Source: Phaeobacter sp. G2
GTDB lineage: Bacteria > Pseudomonadota > Alphaproteobacteria > Rhodobacterales > Rhodobacteraceae
NCBI GenBank assembly: GCA_025163595.1
Contig: CP104100.1
Coordinates: forward strand, 806,001 to 870,000
Reading direction: 5' to 3'
DNA length: 64,000 nt
A model generated the notes under the pieces. That model ran no database searches. It was not told where the DNA came from and saw nothing but the letters and a program-made list of their open reading frames with translations. Shown piece by piece: positions 1 to 8,104 of this stretch. How positions within the stretch are numbered: the stretch's first letter is position 1; each line of letters begins with the position of its first letter. The translations under genes and the position numbers were made by a program.

Positions 1-1791
1 TCTCCCGGGGTTTACCGGATGCTCGATTCTGAGAGCCGGGTGCTTTATGTAGGCAAGGCGCGCAATCTGCGGGCGCGGGTGTCAAACTATAGCCGCCCGG
101 GCAACTCTGCCCGGATCGAGCGGATGATCGCGCTGACCACGCGGATGATGTTCCTCACCACCCGCACCGAGACCGAGGCGCTGCTGCTGGAGCAGAACCT
201 GATCAAGCAGCTGAAGCCCAAATACAACGTGCTGCTGCGCGACGACAAAAGCTTTCCCAGTATTCTGGTGGCCAAGGATCACCCCTTTGCGCAGTTGAAA
301 AAACATCGCGGTGCGCGCAAGCAAAAGGGCAGCTATTTTGGCCCCTTCGCCGGGGCGGGGGCAGTCAACCGGACGCTCAATCAGCTGCAAAAGGCGTTTT
401 TGCTGCGGGATTGTTCCAATGCGATGTTTGAGAGCCGCACGCGGCCCTGTTTGCAATATCAGATCAAGCGCTGTTCTGCCCCCTGTACCGGCGAGATCTC
501 TGAGGAGGAATACGGCCTGGCGGTGCGCGATGCCGAACGCTTTTTGTCCGGGCGCTCCACCAAGATTCAGGAGGAACTGGCGGCGGAGATGATGAAGGCC
601 TCCGAGGCGATGGAGTTTGAACGCGCTGCCGCCCTGCGGGACCGTATCAAGGCGCTGACCCAGGTGCAGTCCAGCCAGGGGATCAACCCGCGCGGGGTTG
701 CCGAAGCCGATATCATCGGGCTGCATATGGAGGGCGGTCAGGCCTGTGTGCAGGTGTTCTTTATCCGCGCCAATCAGAACTGGGGCAATCAGGATTTCTA
801 CCCCCGTGTCGATGCGGATATGAGCCCCGCCGAGGTGATGGAGGCCTTCCTGGGCCAATTCTATGACAACAAGGAGCCCCCCAGACAGCTGATCCTGTCG
901 GATGCGATCGAAAACACCGACCTGATGGAAGAGGCGCTCAGCGGCAAGGCTGAGCGCAAGGTCGAGATCCTGGTGCCCCTGCGCGGTGAAAAGACCGAGC
1001 TGGTGGCGGGCGCCGTGCGCAATGCCCGCGAAAGCCTGGCGCGGCGCATGGCCGAAAGCGCCACCCAGATCAAACTGTTGAAAGGTCTGGCAGAGGCCTT
1101 TGGCCTGAAGGCTCCGCCGCAGCGGATCGAGGTCTATGACAACTCGCATATTCAAGGCACCAATGCGGTTGGCGGCATGATCGTGGCCGGCCCCGAGGGC
1201 TTTATGAAAAACGCCTATCGCAAGTTTAACATCAAAGGGGACGATCTGGTGCCCGGCGATGACTTTGGCATGATGAAAGAGGTGCTGAACCGGCGCTTTT
1301 CCCGCCTGAAGAAAGAAGACCCGGATCGCTCCAAGGGGCAGTGGCCTGACCTGTTGCTGATCGACGGTGGCGCCGGGCAGGTCTCGGCGGTGGCGGAAAT
1401 CATGGCGGAACACGGCGTCGAGGATATTCCCATGGTGGGGGTCGCCAAGGGCGTGGATCGCGACCACGGTAAGGAAGAGTTCCACCGGCTGGGGGAGAAT
1501 GCCTTTGCCCTGCAGCGCAATGACCCGGTGCTGTATTTTGTCCAGCGCATGCGCGACGAGGCGCACCGCTTTGCCATCGGCACCCACCGGGCCAAACGGG
1601 CCAAGGCGGTGGGGGCGACACCTTTGGATGATGTTCCAGGTGTCGGCGCGGGCCGCAAACGCGCCTTGCTCAGGCATTTTGGCAGCGCCAAAGCGGTGAG
1701 CCGCGCCGATTTGCTGGACCTGAAGGCGGTTGATGGCATTTCAAGCGCCCTGGCAGAAACGATCTACGATTTCTTTCATGAAAAAGGGTAG
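1..1791 (+). CDS. uvrC: UvrABC system protein C (5' end cut by window edge)
   Basis: UvrC makes the dual incisions on either side of a lesion in nucleotide excision repair, after UvrA/UvrB recognition. The frame is open from the first base: the residues before the first ATG (position 19) read SPGVYR, the usual start of the GIY-YIG nuclease domain, so the true start lies outside the window. In order are the GIY-YIG domain (LYVGKARNL near residue 20), a Cys-containing stretch ([15 protein letters not shown]), the UVR motif that binds UvrB (near residue 200), the RNase H-like endonuclease domain ([19 protein letters not shown]) and C-terminal helix-hairpin-helix repeats ([18 protein letters not shown]). 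The roughly 596 residues present are close to full length. It is followed with overlap by a small lipoprotein gene and then pgsA. Confidence 0.97.
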   Translation, partial: SPGVYRMLDSESRVLYVGKARNLRARVSNYSRPGNSARIERMIALTTRMMFLTTRTETEALLLEQNLIKQLKPKYNVLLRDDKSFPSILVAKDHPFAQLKKHRGARKQKGSYFGPFAGAGAVNRTLNQLQKAFLLRDCSNAMFESRTRPCLQYQIKRCSAPCTGEISEEEYGLAVRDAERFLSGRSTKIQEELAAEMMKASEAMEFERAAALRDRIKALTQVQSSQGINPRGVAEADIIGLHMEGGQACVQVFFIRANQNWGNQDFYPRVDADMSPAEVMEAFLGQFYDNKEPPRQLILSDAIENTDLMEEALSGKAERKVEILVPLRGEKTELVAGAVRNARESLARRMAESATQIKLLKGLAEAFGLKAPPQRIEVYDNSHIQGTNAVGGMIVAGPEGFMKNAYRKFNIKGDDLVPGDDFGMMKEVLNRRFSRLKKEDPDRSKGQWPDLLLIDGGAGQVSAVAEIMAEHGVEDIPMVGVAKGVDRDHGKEEFHRLGENAFALQRNDPVLYFVQRMRDEAHRFAIGTHRAKRAKAVGATPLDDVPGVGAGRKRALLRHFGSAKAVSRADLLDLKAVDGISSALAETIYDFFHEKG

Positions 1792-1948
1792 GGGCTACGG
1801 TGACTCCTCTTTGTGGGTGCGACTAATTGCTCTCGTTGGCCTGACTGCTTGCGCCCAGCCTGCAGATTGGCCTCAGAAAAGGGTGCGGTTCTTCGGCGCA
1901 CCGGGTCGAACCGGAACTCAGCTGGTTGGGGGCATTGTTGCCATTTAA
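1778..1948 (+). CDS. Small predicted lipoprotein downstream of uvrC
   Basis: A 56-residue product whose ATG overlaps the last 14 bases of uvrC in another frame. It begins [11 protein letters not shown], followed by a hydrophobic stretch ending in a lipobox LTAC (Cys25), so the mature lipoprotein would be about 32 residues: [10 protein letters not shown], then [11 protein letters not shown] and the end GGIVAI. The lipobox and the translational overlap with uvrC support it as real. No Shine-Dalgarno is obvious, which fits translational coupling. I do not recognise a function. A chance reading frame remains possible. Confidence 0.55.
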   Translation: MKKGRGYGDSSLWVRLIALVGLTACAQPADWPQKRVRFFGAPGRTGTQLVGGIVAI

Positions 1949-2164
1949 CTTGATGGCAAAAGGCTTTCACAACTCAGGCGACAACCCTTTCTGTCGACGA
2001 CCCGGGGAGCCAATTCCGTCAGCCCCGCGCGCCTTTATCCGCAGATTTTGGGGGATTGTTTTCGCCCTGGGCCATAGCAAGAAAATCACCTCTGCGTGCT
2101 TTCCCTTGGGGAAAGTGCCTTATGCGTCTTTTATGTTTGAAAGGCCCATTGTAGGGTCGCCTGC
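1949..2164. other. Gap between the lipoprotein gene and pgsA
   Basis: 216 bases with no convincing gene. An 80-codon plus-strand reading frame runs through it but has no recognisable motif. The stretch just before pgsA is comparatively AT-rich (around 2090-2150) and could hold the pgsA promoter, but no clean -35/-10 pair can be named. Confidence 0.4.
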
Positions 2165-2836
2165 ATGAAATGGACCCTGCCCAATATCCTGACTGTGGTG
2201 CGCCTGCTGGCAGCGCCGGGTCTCGCCGTTATGTTTCTCTATTTTGCCCGCCCCCTGGCGGATTGGTTTGCGCTGATCCTGTTTGTCGGGGCGGCTGTCA
2301 CCGATTGGTTTGATGGCTATCTGGCACGCGCCTGGCAGCAGGAAACCAAAATGGGGGCGATGCTGGATCCCATTGCGGACAAGGCCATGGTGGTTGTGGC
2401 GCTGATGATCCTGGTGGGCTATGCGGATGAGCACTGGACCCCCTGGCTGGTACTGCCTGCCACGGTGATCCTGTTTCGCGAGGTTTTTGTCTCGGGCCTG
2501 CGTGAGTTTCTGGGCGACACCGCTGGAACTTTGAAGGTGACACAGTTGGCCAAGTGGAAGACCACGGCTCAGATGGTGGCAATTGCCACGCTGTTTTCCC
2601 AAGGGGTTTTTGAACACTATCTGGTGATGTCCTCCTTTGGCATGGATGAGGCGCTGGTGGCTGAAATTCTGTCGGGGCAGGTCGAAGACCTGCATGGGCT
2701 GCGCTGGAAGCTGGACGGCATGTTCTGGACCGGGCGGATCGGGCTGTGGCTGTTGTGGATTGCGGCGGCTCTGACCCTGATCACCGGGGCTGATTACATG
2801 CGCAAGGCGCTGCCGCATCTGAAGGAGAGCAATTGA
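2165..2836 (+). CDS. pgsA: CDP-diacylglycerol--glycerol-3-phosphate 3-phosphatidyltransferase
   Basis: Inner-membrane enzyme making phosphatidylglycerophosphate from CDP-diacylglycerol and glycerol-3-phosphate, the committed step to phosphatidylglycerol and cardiolipin. At 223 residues with several membrane segments it has the family's usual form. The CDP-alcohol phosphatidyltransferase signature is complete around residues 47-73: DWFDGYLAR, eight residues, then GAMLDPIAD, giving all the metal-binding Asp residues. The start follows from the conserved MKWTLPNILTVVRLLAAPG. The stop TGA shares its A with the moaD ATG, so pgsA, moaD and moaE are probably one transcript. Confidence 0.96.
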   Translation: MKWTLPNILTVVRLLAAPGLAVMFLYFARPLADWFALILFVGAAVTDWFDGYLARAWQQETKMGAMLDPIADKAMVVVALMILVGYADEHWTPWLVLPATVILFREVFVSGLREFLGDTAGTLKVTQLAKWKTTAQMVAIATLFSQGVFEHYLVMSSFGMDEALVAEILSGQVEDLHGLRWKLDGMFWTGRIGLWLLWIAAALTLITGADYMRKALPHLKESN

Positions 2837-3081
2837 TGGATGTCGTCTATTTTGCCTGGGTGCGTGAACGTATCGGAGTGCCACGCGAGCGGGTTGAAAC
2901 CAGCGCCGCCACGGTAGCGGACCTGGTGGCAGAACTGTCAGCGCGCGAAGAACGCTACAGCGCGGCCTTTGCCGATCTTTCCGCCCTGCGGGTTGCCTTG
3001 GATCAGGAGCTTTCAGATTTTGCGGCCCCTCTTGAGGGGGTGCGCGAAGTGGCCTTCTTTCCGCCGATGACCGGGGGCTAG
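2836..3081 (+). CDS. moaD: Molybdopterin synthase small subunit MoaD
   Basis: Ubiquitin-fold sulfur carrier of molybdopterin synthase. Its C-terminal Gly-Gly is adenylated and thiocarboxylated, then donates sulfur to precursor Z in complex with MoaE. The 81-residue product ends MTGG exactly as required. ATG 2836 is chosen because it overlaps the pgsA stop (TGATG) and has AAGGAG nine bases upstream; a TTG one codon earlier is less likely. It lies four bases before moaE. Confidence 0.95.
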   Translation: MDVVYFAWVRERIGVPRERVETSAATVADLVAELSAREERYSAAFADLSALRVALDQELSDFAAPLEGVREVAFFPPMTGG

Positions 3082-3085
3082 GGGC

Positions 3086-3532
3086 ATGCAGGTGCGGGTG
3101 CAGCATGAGCGTTTTGAGCTCGGGGCACAAAGCGATGCCTTTGCCGCCAGGGTTGGTGGTGCTGGCGCGATTGTCACCTTTACCGGTGTGGTACGCGATG
3201 CGGATGCCGGGGATCTGGTGGCGATGGAGATTGAGCATTACCCGGCGATGACCCAAAAGGCGCTGGAGGCGATAGCCGCTGAGGCCAAGACCCGCTGGTC
3301 GCTGGCGGATGTGCTGGTGATACACCGCTACGGCCGCCTGGTGCCGGGCGAGCGGATCATGATGGTGGCCACAGCCGCGCGCCATCGCAAACATGCTTTT
3401 GAGGCGGCTGAATTCCTGATGGATTATCTGAAGTCGCGGGCGCCCTTCTGGAAGAAGGAGATCCTGGCGGATGGCCAGGCGGATTGGGTGGCTGCCAAGG
3501 CAGATGACGAGGCGGCGCTGGAGCGCTGGTAG
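3086..3532 (+). CDS. moaE: Molybdopterin synthase catalytic subunit MoaE
   Basis: Large subunit of molybdopterin synthase, converting cyclic pyranopterin monophosphate to molybdopterin with sulfur from MoaD. The 148-residue protein shows the family landmarks: IVTFTGVVRD near residue 33, the EIEHYPAM stretch, HRYGRLVPGE, and near the C-terminus the active-site segment APFWKKEI with its conserved lysines. It follows moaD directly in the pgsA-moaD-moaE transcript. The other molybdenum-cofactor genes of this window are far away (moaB at 20.1 kb, fdhD-mobA-mobB-moeA at 35-38 kb). Confidence 0.96.
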   Translation: MQVRVQHERFELGAQSDAFAARVGGAGAIVTFTGVVRDADAGDLVAMEIEHYPAMTQKALEAIAAEAKTRWSLADVLVIHRYGRLVPGERIMMVATAARHRKHAFEAAEFLMDYLKSRAPFWKKEILADGQADWVAAKADDEAALERW

Positions 3533-3584
3533 TTGAGCGGCGCAGCCGGTGTGGTAAAACAACAAGACGTCAGGTCCAGCAACA

Positions 3585-3665
3585 GGGGGGGGGCTCCCGC
3601 CTGTTGCGGCACATTCAAGGAATGTACCTGCTCAGTTGGGCCCGGCACCGCGCTGCGCGCGGTGC
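3585..3665 (+). repeat. Structured intergenic element, copy A
   Basis: Order of parts: nine Gs followed by CTCCCGC (3585-3600); a first hairpin ACATTC-aag-GAATGT (3611-3625); TTGGGCCC (3636-3643); a second perfect hairpin GCACCGCG-5 nt-CGCGGTGC (3645-3665). It starts 52 bases behind the moaE stop, in sense. Copy B in the same gap and copy C at 63392 have the same order of parts with different stem sequences. Function is unknown; an RNA 3' element or a REP-like DNA repeat are both possible. Confidence 0.7.
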
Positions 3666-3851
3666 GGTGGCGTATTGTCGGCAACGGTACCTGTGGTGGC
3701 AGCCCTGTTCTAGTGGCCCTGTATTCAGCCGTGTCCAGGCGGTGGAACTGGCCTGCCGGTGAGATCAGCCCTGTTTGGTTGGAGAAGCGGGGAAACGGGT
3801 CTGCGGGCTGAGCGGGGCTGCGTGGCGCTGGGCTAGCAGGTGCACGGTGGC

Positions 3852-3931
3852 GCGCCTCGCGGCAGCGAGGCGCAGGGCCCAAGGCCTTTCAGCGTGGCTA
3901 TGCCACTCTGAGGGCGCGGGAGCCCCCCCCC
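3852..3931 (-). repeat. Structured intergenic element, copy B (inverted to copy A)
   Basis: Read on the minus strand: nine Gs with CTCCCGC (3931-3916, a 16-base match to copy A), a first hairpin GTGGC-ATA-GCCAC (3906-3894), TTGGGCCC (3882-3875), then a second perfect hairpin of nine pairs, GCGCCTCGC-4 nt-GCGAGGCGC (3873-3852). The stems differ in sequence from copy A but keep pairing. It lies 173 bases behind the stop of the minus-strand gene at 4105, in sense with it. Confidence 0.7.
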
Positions 3932-4104
3932 TTCTTTGAGGCGCCGTCCATTGAACCTGTCCAGCTTTGAGATCCGGTCCTATTGCGCGGCTTTTTTTCG
4001 AGGGAGCACGATCGCCAGGGATGTGATTTTGGCAGATCTGACATCCTAATGACGGCCCGCCCTCGCCAGCCTTGGGGCGCGCGGGCGGGCGGGGGGGAGG
4101 CCGC

Positions 4105-4422
4105 TTAGTCCTGTTGCAGGTAGCTGCGCAGCTCTTCTGCCTCGCGGCGGGCATCGCGCAACCCGTCCATGGCGGCGCTGAGTTCTGCTTCTGTTTGGGT
4201 CAGTTGATTGCTCAGCTCTGCCTCGCGTTGCTGCAGATAGGTGATGGCCTGATCGCGGGTTTCTTCGGCTTCGTGCAGTTCCTGGCTCATCCGGTCCAGA
4301 TCGGCAACGTCGCTTTGGCGCACACGGGTAAACCGGTGCACCAGCCAGTTGGCAAACCAGCCCATGGCGAAGGCCACAAACAGGATGATGGCGGTGGTGA
4401 GGATGAACTCTGCTCTGTTCAT
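4105..4422 (-). CDS. Membrane-anchored coiled-coil protein
   Basis: 105 residues: one N-terminal transmembrane segment (about residues 7-27, FILTTAIILFVAFAMGWFAN) and then a heptad-rich, Glu/Gln-rich cytoplasmic tail from residue 38 to the end, strongly predicted to form a coiled coil (SQELHEAEETRDQAITYLQ). The ATG overlaps the stop of the OmpA-like gene by four bases (ATGA), so the two are translationally coupled and probably work together at the envelope. I do not recognise a named family. Confidence 0.85.
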   Translation of the reverse strand: MNRAEFILTTAIILFVAFAMGWFANWLVHRFTRVRQSDVADLDRMSQELHEAEETRDQAITYLQQREAELSNQLTQTEAELSAAMDGLRDARREAEELRSYLQQD

Positions 4423-6341
4423 TGTCCTGTGTTCTCCTGTTCGTTGCTATCCGGGGCTGTTGTGCCCGCAGCGGCGTCCTGCGCTGTTTCGGCGGCCTCT
4501 TCGAGGGTGGTTTCTCCCTCCGAGGTGGTTTCGGGGAGGATCAGGCGGAATTCGATCCTGCGGTTGGCTTCCCGCCCTTCCTCGCTGTCATTGGTGGCGA
4601 TCGGCTGGCTTTCGCCATAGCCGGTGGCAATAAAGGCCGAGGTGCGGATGCGGCGGGCGCGCAGTTCATTCAGGATCGACTGCGCCCGCGCCTGGCTCAG
4701 CGTCTGGTTCATGCCCTCGCGACCCTGACTGTCGGTATGGCCTTGTATCTCCAACCGGATTGGTCCGCATTTTTCCAAAATGGTGGCAATGTGATCCAGC
4801 ACCACGCTGCTGCCCGTTGCAACGGTCGCAGAGCCGGGCTCAAAACCAATCTTGCCGCTGCTGGCCTGCGCTCCGGTCAGCTGTGCAGCACAGAGCTCTG
4901 CGCTCAGCGGCTGGTCTTTGGGAGCTGGCGGTTCCTCATAGGTCACCGCCAGCTCGTAACTTTCTGCCTCACCAAGCTTGGCGGCGAGGAAGCCCGACAC
5001 CTCGGCCAGGGTGTCTTCCTGATGGCTCATGCCGCGCAGCTGCAGATTGTCCGGTGTCACGGTGACGGACCCGCGGGCAAGATGCGACAGGGCTTCCAAA
5101 CCGGCCAAAACCCGCACTGGCCAGTCGGCGGGCAGATCGGCAACCACACGGGTGGCTGTATGAACCTGATCCGAGCCAAACCGCGCCTTGGCGTAGCTGC
5201 TGGCGATATCGCGCGAAATGGCATCGTTGATACGGCCACGCAACTGCACCTGCCCCTCAGGGCTGAGCGTCGCTGTGAACTCCGGGGGGCCGGCGGTGCC
5301 ATCGCTGTCGGGCACCGGCAGGACCGCATGCAGAGAGAAGACCTCTGGCAGGGCGTTTTCCAGCTCTCCTACGACCTTGTCAAACCGATCAGGGGCGGTG
5401 CCTTCGGCGGCAACCAGGGTGATATCGGCATTGGCGATGGTGACGGTGCCCTGCCCCAAGGCGGCAAGGCTGGAAATGCTCAGGGCGCTGGCCCGGGACC
5501 AGTTCGGCGACGGCACCCCCATGCCAATGACGCAATCTACCTGGCCCTCAAGCCCGGCGGCACGGGCGGCGCTGAGGATCGCCGCACGGCTTTCGGCGCT
5601 TTCGGCAGAGCAGGCATCAAAACGTGCACCACCTTCGCCAATCAGGAAGCGCAGGGTAAAGGGGCTGATCACCGGGCGGGCGGCGGTGATATCGAGCACC
5701 AGATGAAGTTCGGGCGGCGCCATGCGGGTCAGTTGGGTCTGCAGTTTGTCTTTTGCGGCATCCGATTTTGCCATGGTGGTGATCTTGATGGTTTCTGCAT
5801 CCACCGAGATCTTGGCGCGTGGCAACAGCTCCAGCGCCGAAATGGCATAGCGCAGGGCCTCCGACCAGCCGTCTGGCGCCGGATACCGTGCGGTCTCCAG
5901 AAGGTCGGCGACCTGTCCTGCCTCTTTCATGTTGTTCAGCTGGTTCACCAGCTCCGCGCGTGAGGTCGTGGTCGGGATCAGGCCAATGATAGAGATGCCA
6001 CTGTGATTGCGCAGAATTTCCGCCGAAAACCGGGGCGCTGCGATGCCCTTGGAGGGGGGGACCGACATTTCATCAATCACCCGCGAGGCATCCACCACCC
6101 CGCCGGCCAGCGATAGCGCGGCAAAGCGGGTGGCCTCATCCGGGGCAACCCCCTGCAGGGTTACGCGCAGCCCGTCAGAGATCACCTCGGCCCAGCCCAT
6201 GCCGCCTTCGTCCAGGGCGCGGCGCAGGGCGGTTTCGCTGTTTTGCTCCACCGCGGTCACTGCAAAACTGGCCGCAACCAGGCTGATGCCGGCAGCCGCT
6301 GCAAAGGTCAGGGTGGGGGTCAAAAGCGAAGACAGGCGCAT
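4419..6341 (-). CDS. OmpA-family envelope protein with large periplasmic N-terminal region
   Basis: 640 residues. The C-terminal OmpA/MotB-like domain binds peptidoglycan: the signature IEIQGHTDSQG, then SQARAQSILNELRARRI and an ANRRIEFRLI ending are clear. The N-terminus (MRLSSLLTPTLTFAAAAGIS) is a signal peptide or membrane anchor. The roughly 450 residues between contain BON-like alternating segments (for example residues 40-70, and RGRINDAISRD). The start is set at 6341, where AAGGAA lies upstream; 20 codons of open frame before it lack initiation signals. A low-complexity Glu/Ala/Thr tail follows the OmpA domain. Its stop overlaps the coiled-coil membrane gene. Confidence 0.88.
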   Translation of the reverse strand: MRLSSLLTPTLTFAAAAGISLVAASFAVTAVEQNSETALRRALDEGGMGWAEVISDGLRVTLQGVAPDEATRFAALSLAGGVVDASRVIDEMSVPPSKGIAAPRFSAEILRNHSGISIIGLIPTTTSRAELVNQLNNMKEAGQVADLLETARYPAPDGWSEALRYAISALELLPRAKISVDAETIKITTMAKSDAAKDKLQTQLTRMAPPELHLVLDITAARPVISPFTLRFLIGEGGARFDACSAESAESRAAILSAARAAGLEGQVDCVIGMGVPSPNWSRASALSISSLAALGQGTVTIANADITLVAAEGTAPDRFDKVVGELENALPEVFSLHAVLPVPDSDGTAGPPEFTATLSPEGQVQLRGRINDAISRDIASSYAKARFGSDQVHTATRVVADLPADWPVRVLAGLEALSHLARGSVTVTPDNLQLRGMSHQEDTLAEVSGFLAAKLGEAESYELAVTYEEPPAPKDQPLSAELCAAQLTGAQASSGKIGFEPGSATVATGSSVVLDHIATILEKCGPIRLEIQGHTDSQGREGMNQTLSQARAQSILNELRARRIRTSAFIATGYGESQPIATNDSEEGREANRRIEFRLILPETTSEGETTLEEAAETAQDAAAGTTAPDSNEQENTGQ

Positions 6342-6401
6342 AAAACGGCTATTCCTTGGAAAAACTGCGTCTTGTGTATAGCCCCGCGCCGGGCGTTTCA
6401 A

Positions 6402-7364
6402 TCAGAGGAAGGCTGCCAGAACAAAGAATATAAGCGGAATCAAGCCGGTATCTCGGTTCAGCCGAAACAGCTGCAACAGACGCTGATTGTTCTCGGCGTC
6501 AAAGATTCGCAATTGCCAGGTCATATGCCAGCCCATGGCCCAGGGGCCGAGCAAGGCAAGCCCCAAAGCCCAGAAATTGTCATCAAGATCCAGGCTCAGA
6601 ATAATGGCAAAGGCCATCAGGCTGACAGTGCCAACGATAAAGCGACGCAGCCAGGTGGGGGTATTGGTGCCAAACAACCGGGCGGTGGATTTCACCCCGA
6701 TCAGCGCATCATCTTCGGTATCTTGATGGGCATAGATGGTATCATAAAACAGCGTCCAGCTGATGCCGGCAAAATACAGGAACACCGCAGGCCAGTGCAG
6801 CCCGCCGGTATGTGCGGTCCAGGCCCACAGGGCGCCCCAGTTGAAGGCCAGCCCTAAAAACACCTGCGGCCACCAGGTAAACCGCTTGGCAAAGGGATAG
6901 ATCGCCACCGGCAGCAGCGCCAGAATCCCCATTGAGATCGCCATCGGATTAAAGGTCAGCAGGATACCAAAGGCGATCAGCGCTTGCGCCACCATCCAAA
7001 GGACCGCGCCCCTGACCGTCACCTGTCCCGAAGGGATGGGCCGCGATCGGGTACGTTCAACCGCGCCGTCAATATCGCGATCTGCAATGTCGTTCCAGGT
7101 GCAGCCGGCGCCGCGCATCAGCCAGGCGCCCAGGGCGCAGGCAATGGCGATCCAGGCATCTTCCCAGCGCGGGCTTCCATCCCACAGGATCGCCAGGGCC
7201 AGCCCCCACCAGCAGGGGATCAACAAGAGCCAGGTGCCAATGGGGCGGTCGGCACGGCTGAGCCGCAGATAGGGGCGGCTCCAGGCTGGTGCATATTGAT
7301 CAACCCAGTTGTCTTTGACCGCATCTGCGACCTGGCCATCTGGTTTTGGCGCGTCACCTTGCAT
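6402..7364 (-). CDS. ubiA: 4-hydroxybenzoate polyprenyltransferase
   Basis: Integral membrane prenyltransferase that attaches the polyprenyl tail to 4-hydroxybenzoate in ubiquinone biosynthesis. Both Asp-rich motifs that bind Mg-diphosphate are present: NDIADRDIDGAVERTRSRP (near residue 95) and DTIYAHQDTEDD (near residue 215). About 320 residues and eight or nine membrane segments fit the family. The start is placed at MQGDAPKPDGQ because the preceding 31 open codons look non-coding. This leaves only 12 bases to the start codon of the divergent rsmE, so the two genes must share or overlap promoters. Confidence 0.95.
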   Translation of the reverse strand: MQGDAPKPDGQVADAVKDNWVDQYAPAWSRPYLRLSRADRPIGTWLLLIPCWWGLALAILWDGSPRWEDAWIAIACALGAWLMRGAGCTWNDIADRDIDGAVERTRSRPIPSGQVTVRGAVLWMVAQALIAFGILLTFNPMAISMGILALLPVAIYPFAKRFTWWPQVFLGLAFNWGALWAWTAHTGGLHWPAVFLYFAGISWTLFYDTIYAHQDTEDDALIGVKSTARLFGTNTPTWLRRFIVGTVSLMAFAIILSLDLDDNFWALGLALLGPWAMGWHMTWQLRIFDAENNQRLLQLFRLNRDTGLIPLIFFVLAAFL

Positions 7365-7376
7365 ATGTAGGGCCTC

Positions 7377-8102
7377 ATGAGTGCAAAAATCAGACTGTAT
7401 GTAGAGCACCCCTTGGGTGCAGGGCAATCCATTCCTCTGACCAAGGAGCAGGCGCATTACCTATTTGGGGTGATGCGGCAGCGTTTGGGCGGCGCTGTGG
7501 CGCTGTTCAATGGCAGCGATGGCGAATGGCAGGCCGAAGTGACCGAGGCAGGCAAACGCGGCGGCACCTTGACCTGTCGCGTGCAAAGCAAGCCGTTGCA
7601 GATGCCGCCGGATCTGTGGCTGATCTTTGCCCCGATTAAAAAGGCGCGCACCGACTTTATTGTCGAAAAGGCCGCAGAGATGGGCGCCGCCCGCATTCTG
7701 CCGGTGGGAACGGAATACACCAATTCCGAACGCATCCGGCAGGACCGGCTGCAGGCCCATGCCGTTGAGGCGGCCGAGCAATGCGGCGGCACCTATGTGC
7801 CGCAGGTTGCGGATCTGCAAAAACTGTCGCAGTTGCTGGATCATTGGCCAGCCGAGCGTCAGCTGATGTTCTGCGACGAGGCCGAGGTGGGCAATGCGCT
7901 GCAACTGGCGGCGCAGGACCACAAAGACGCGCCCTGGGCCATTCTCATCGGCCCTGAAGGTGGCTTCTCCGAAAAAGAGCGCAAACGATTGCACGCTATG
8001 GCGCAGTCCCATGTGGTCAGCCTGGGCCCCCGCATTTTGCGCGCAGATACCGCTGCCGTTGCCGCCATGACCCTGTGGCAGCAAGCCTTGGGGGATTGGT
8101 AA
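7377..8102 (+). CDS. rsmE: 16S rRNA (uracil(1498)-N(3))-methyltransferase
   Basis: SPOUT-class enzyme that methylates N3 of U1498 in 16S rRNA using SAM. The 241-residue protein has the N-terminal PUA-like portion (HYLFGVMRQRLGG) and the C-terminal trefoil-knot SAM site: ILIGPEGGFSEKE and then LGPRILRADTAAVAAM, both diagnostic. It starts 12 bases from divergent ubiA and is followed two bases after its stop by a GNAT gene, likely cotranscribed through to gshA. Confidence 0.96.
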   Translation: MSAKIRLYVEHPLGAGQSIPLTKEQAHYLFGVMRQRLGGAVALFNGSDGEWQAEVTEAGKRGGTLTCRVQSKPLQMPPDLWLIFAPIKKARTDFIVEKAAEMGAARILPVGTEYTNSERIRQDRLQAHAVEAAEQCGGTYVPQVADLQKLSQLLDHWPAERQLMFCDEAEVGNALQLAAQDHKDAPWAILIGPEGGFSEKERKRLHAMAQSHVVSLGPRILRADTAAVAAMTLWQQALGDW

Positions 8103-8104
8103 CA

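Larger units (their letters stand above)
3533..4104. other. Long convergent intergenic region with two inverted structured elements
   Basis: 572 bases without a supported gene between moaE (+) and a minus-strand gene. It contains two copies of one structured element in inverted orientation (3585-3665 + and 3852-3931 -). Reading frames across it have no recognisable motif and low-complexity codon content. The segment 4039-4098 is very GC-rich and contains a further possible stem (CCCGCCC paired with GGGCGGG). Confidence 0.6.

Noticed and set aside
82..1677. 531-codon open frame on the minus strand across uvrC
   Set aside because: Antisense shadow of a highly conserved gene in GC-rich DNA; His/Gln/Arg-rich product without motifs.
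1926..2168. 80-codon plus-strand frame before pgsA
   Set aside because: No motif, no ribosome-binding site, and overlaps the pgsA start region.
2120..3565. 481-codon minus-strand frame over pgsA-moaD-moaE
   Set aside because: Opposes three genes with complete family signatures.
3585..3931. Inverted copies A and B as ends of an insertion sequence
   Set aside because: Only 186 bases lie between them, with no transposase fragment and no target duplication seen.
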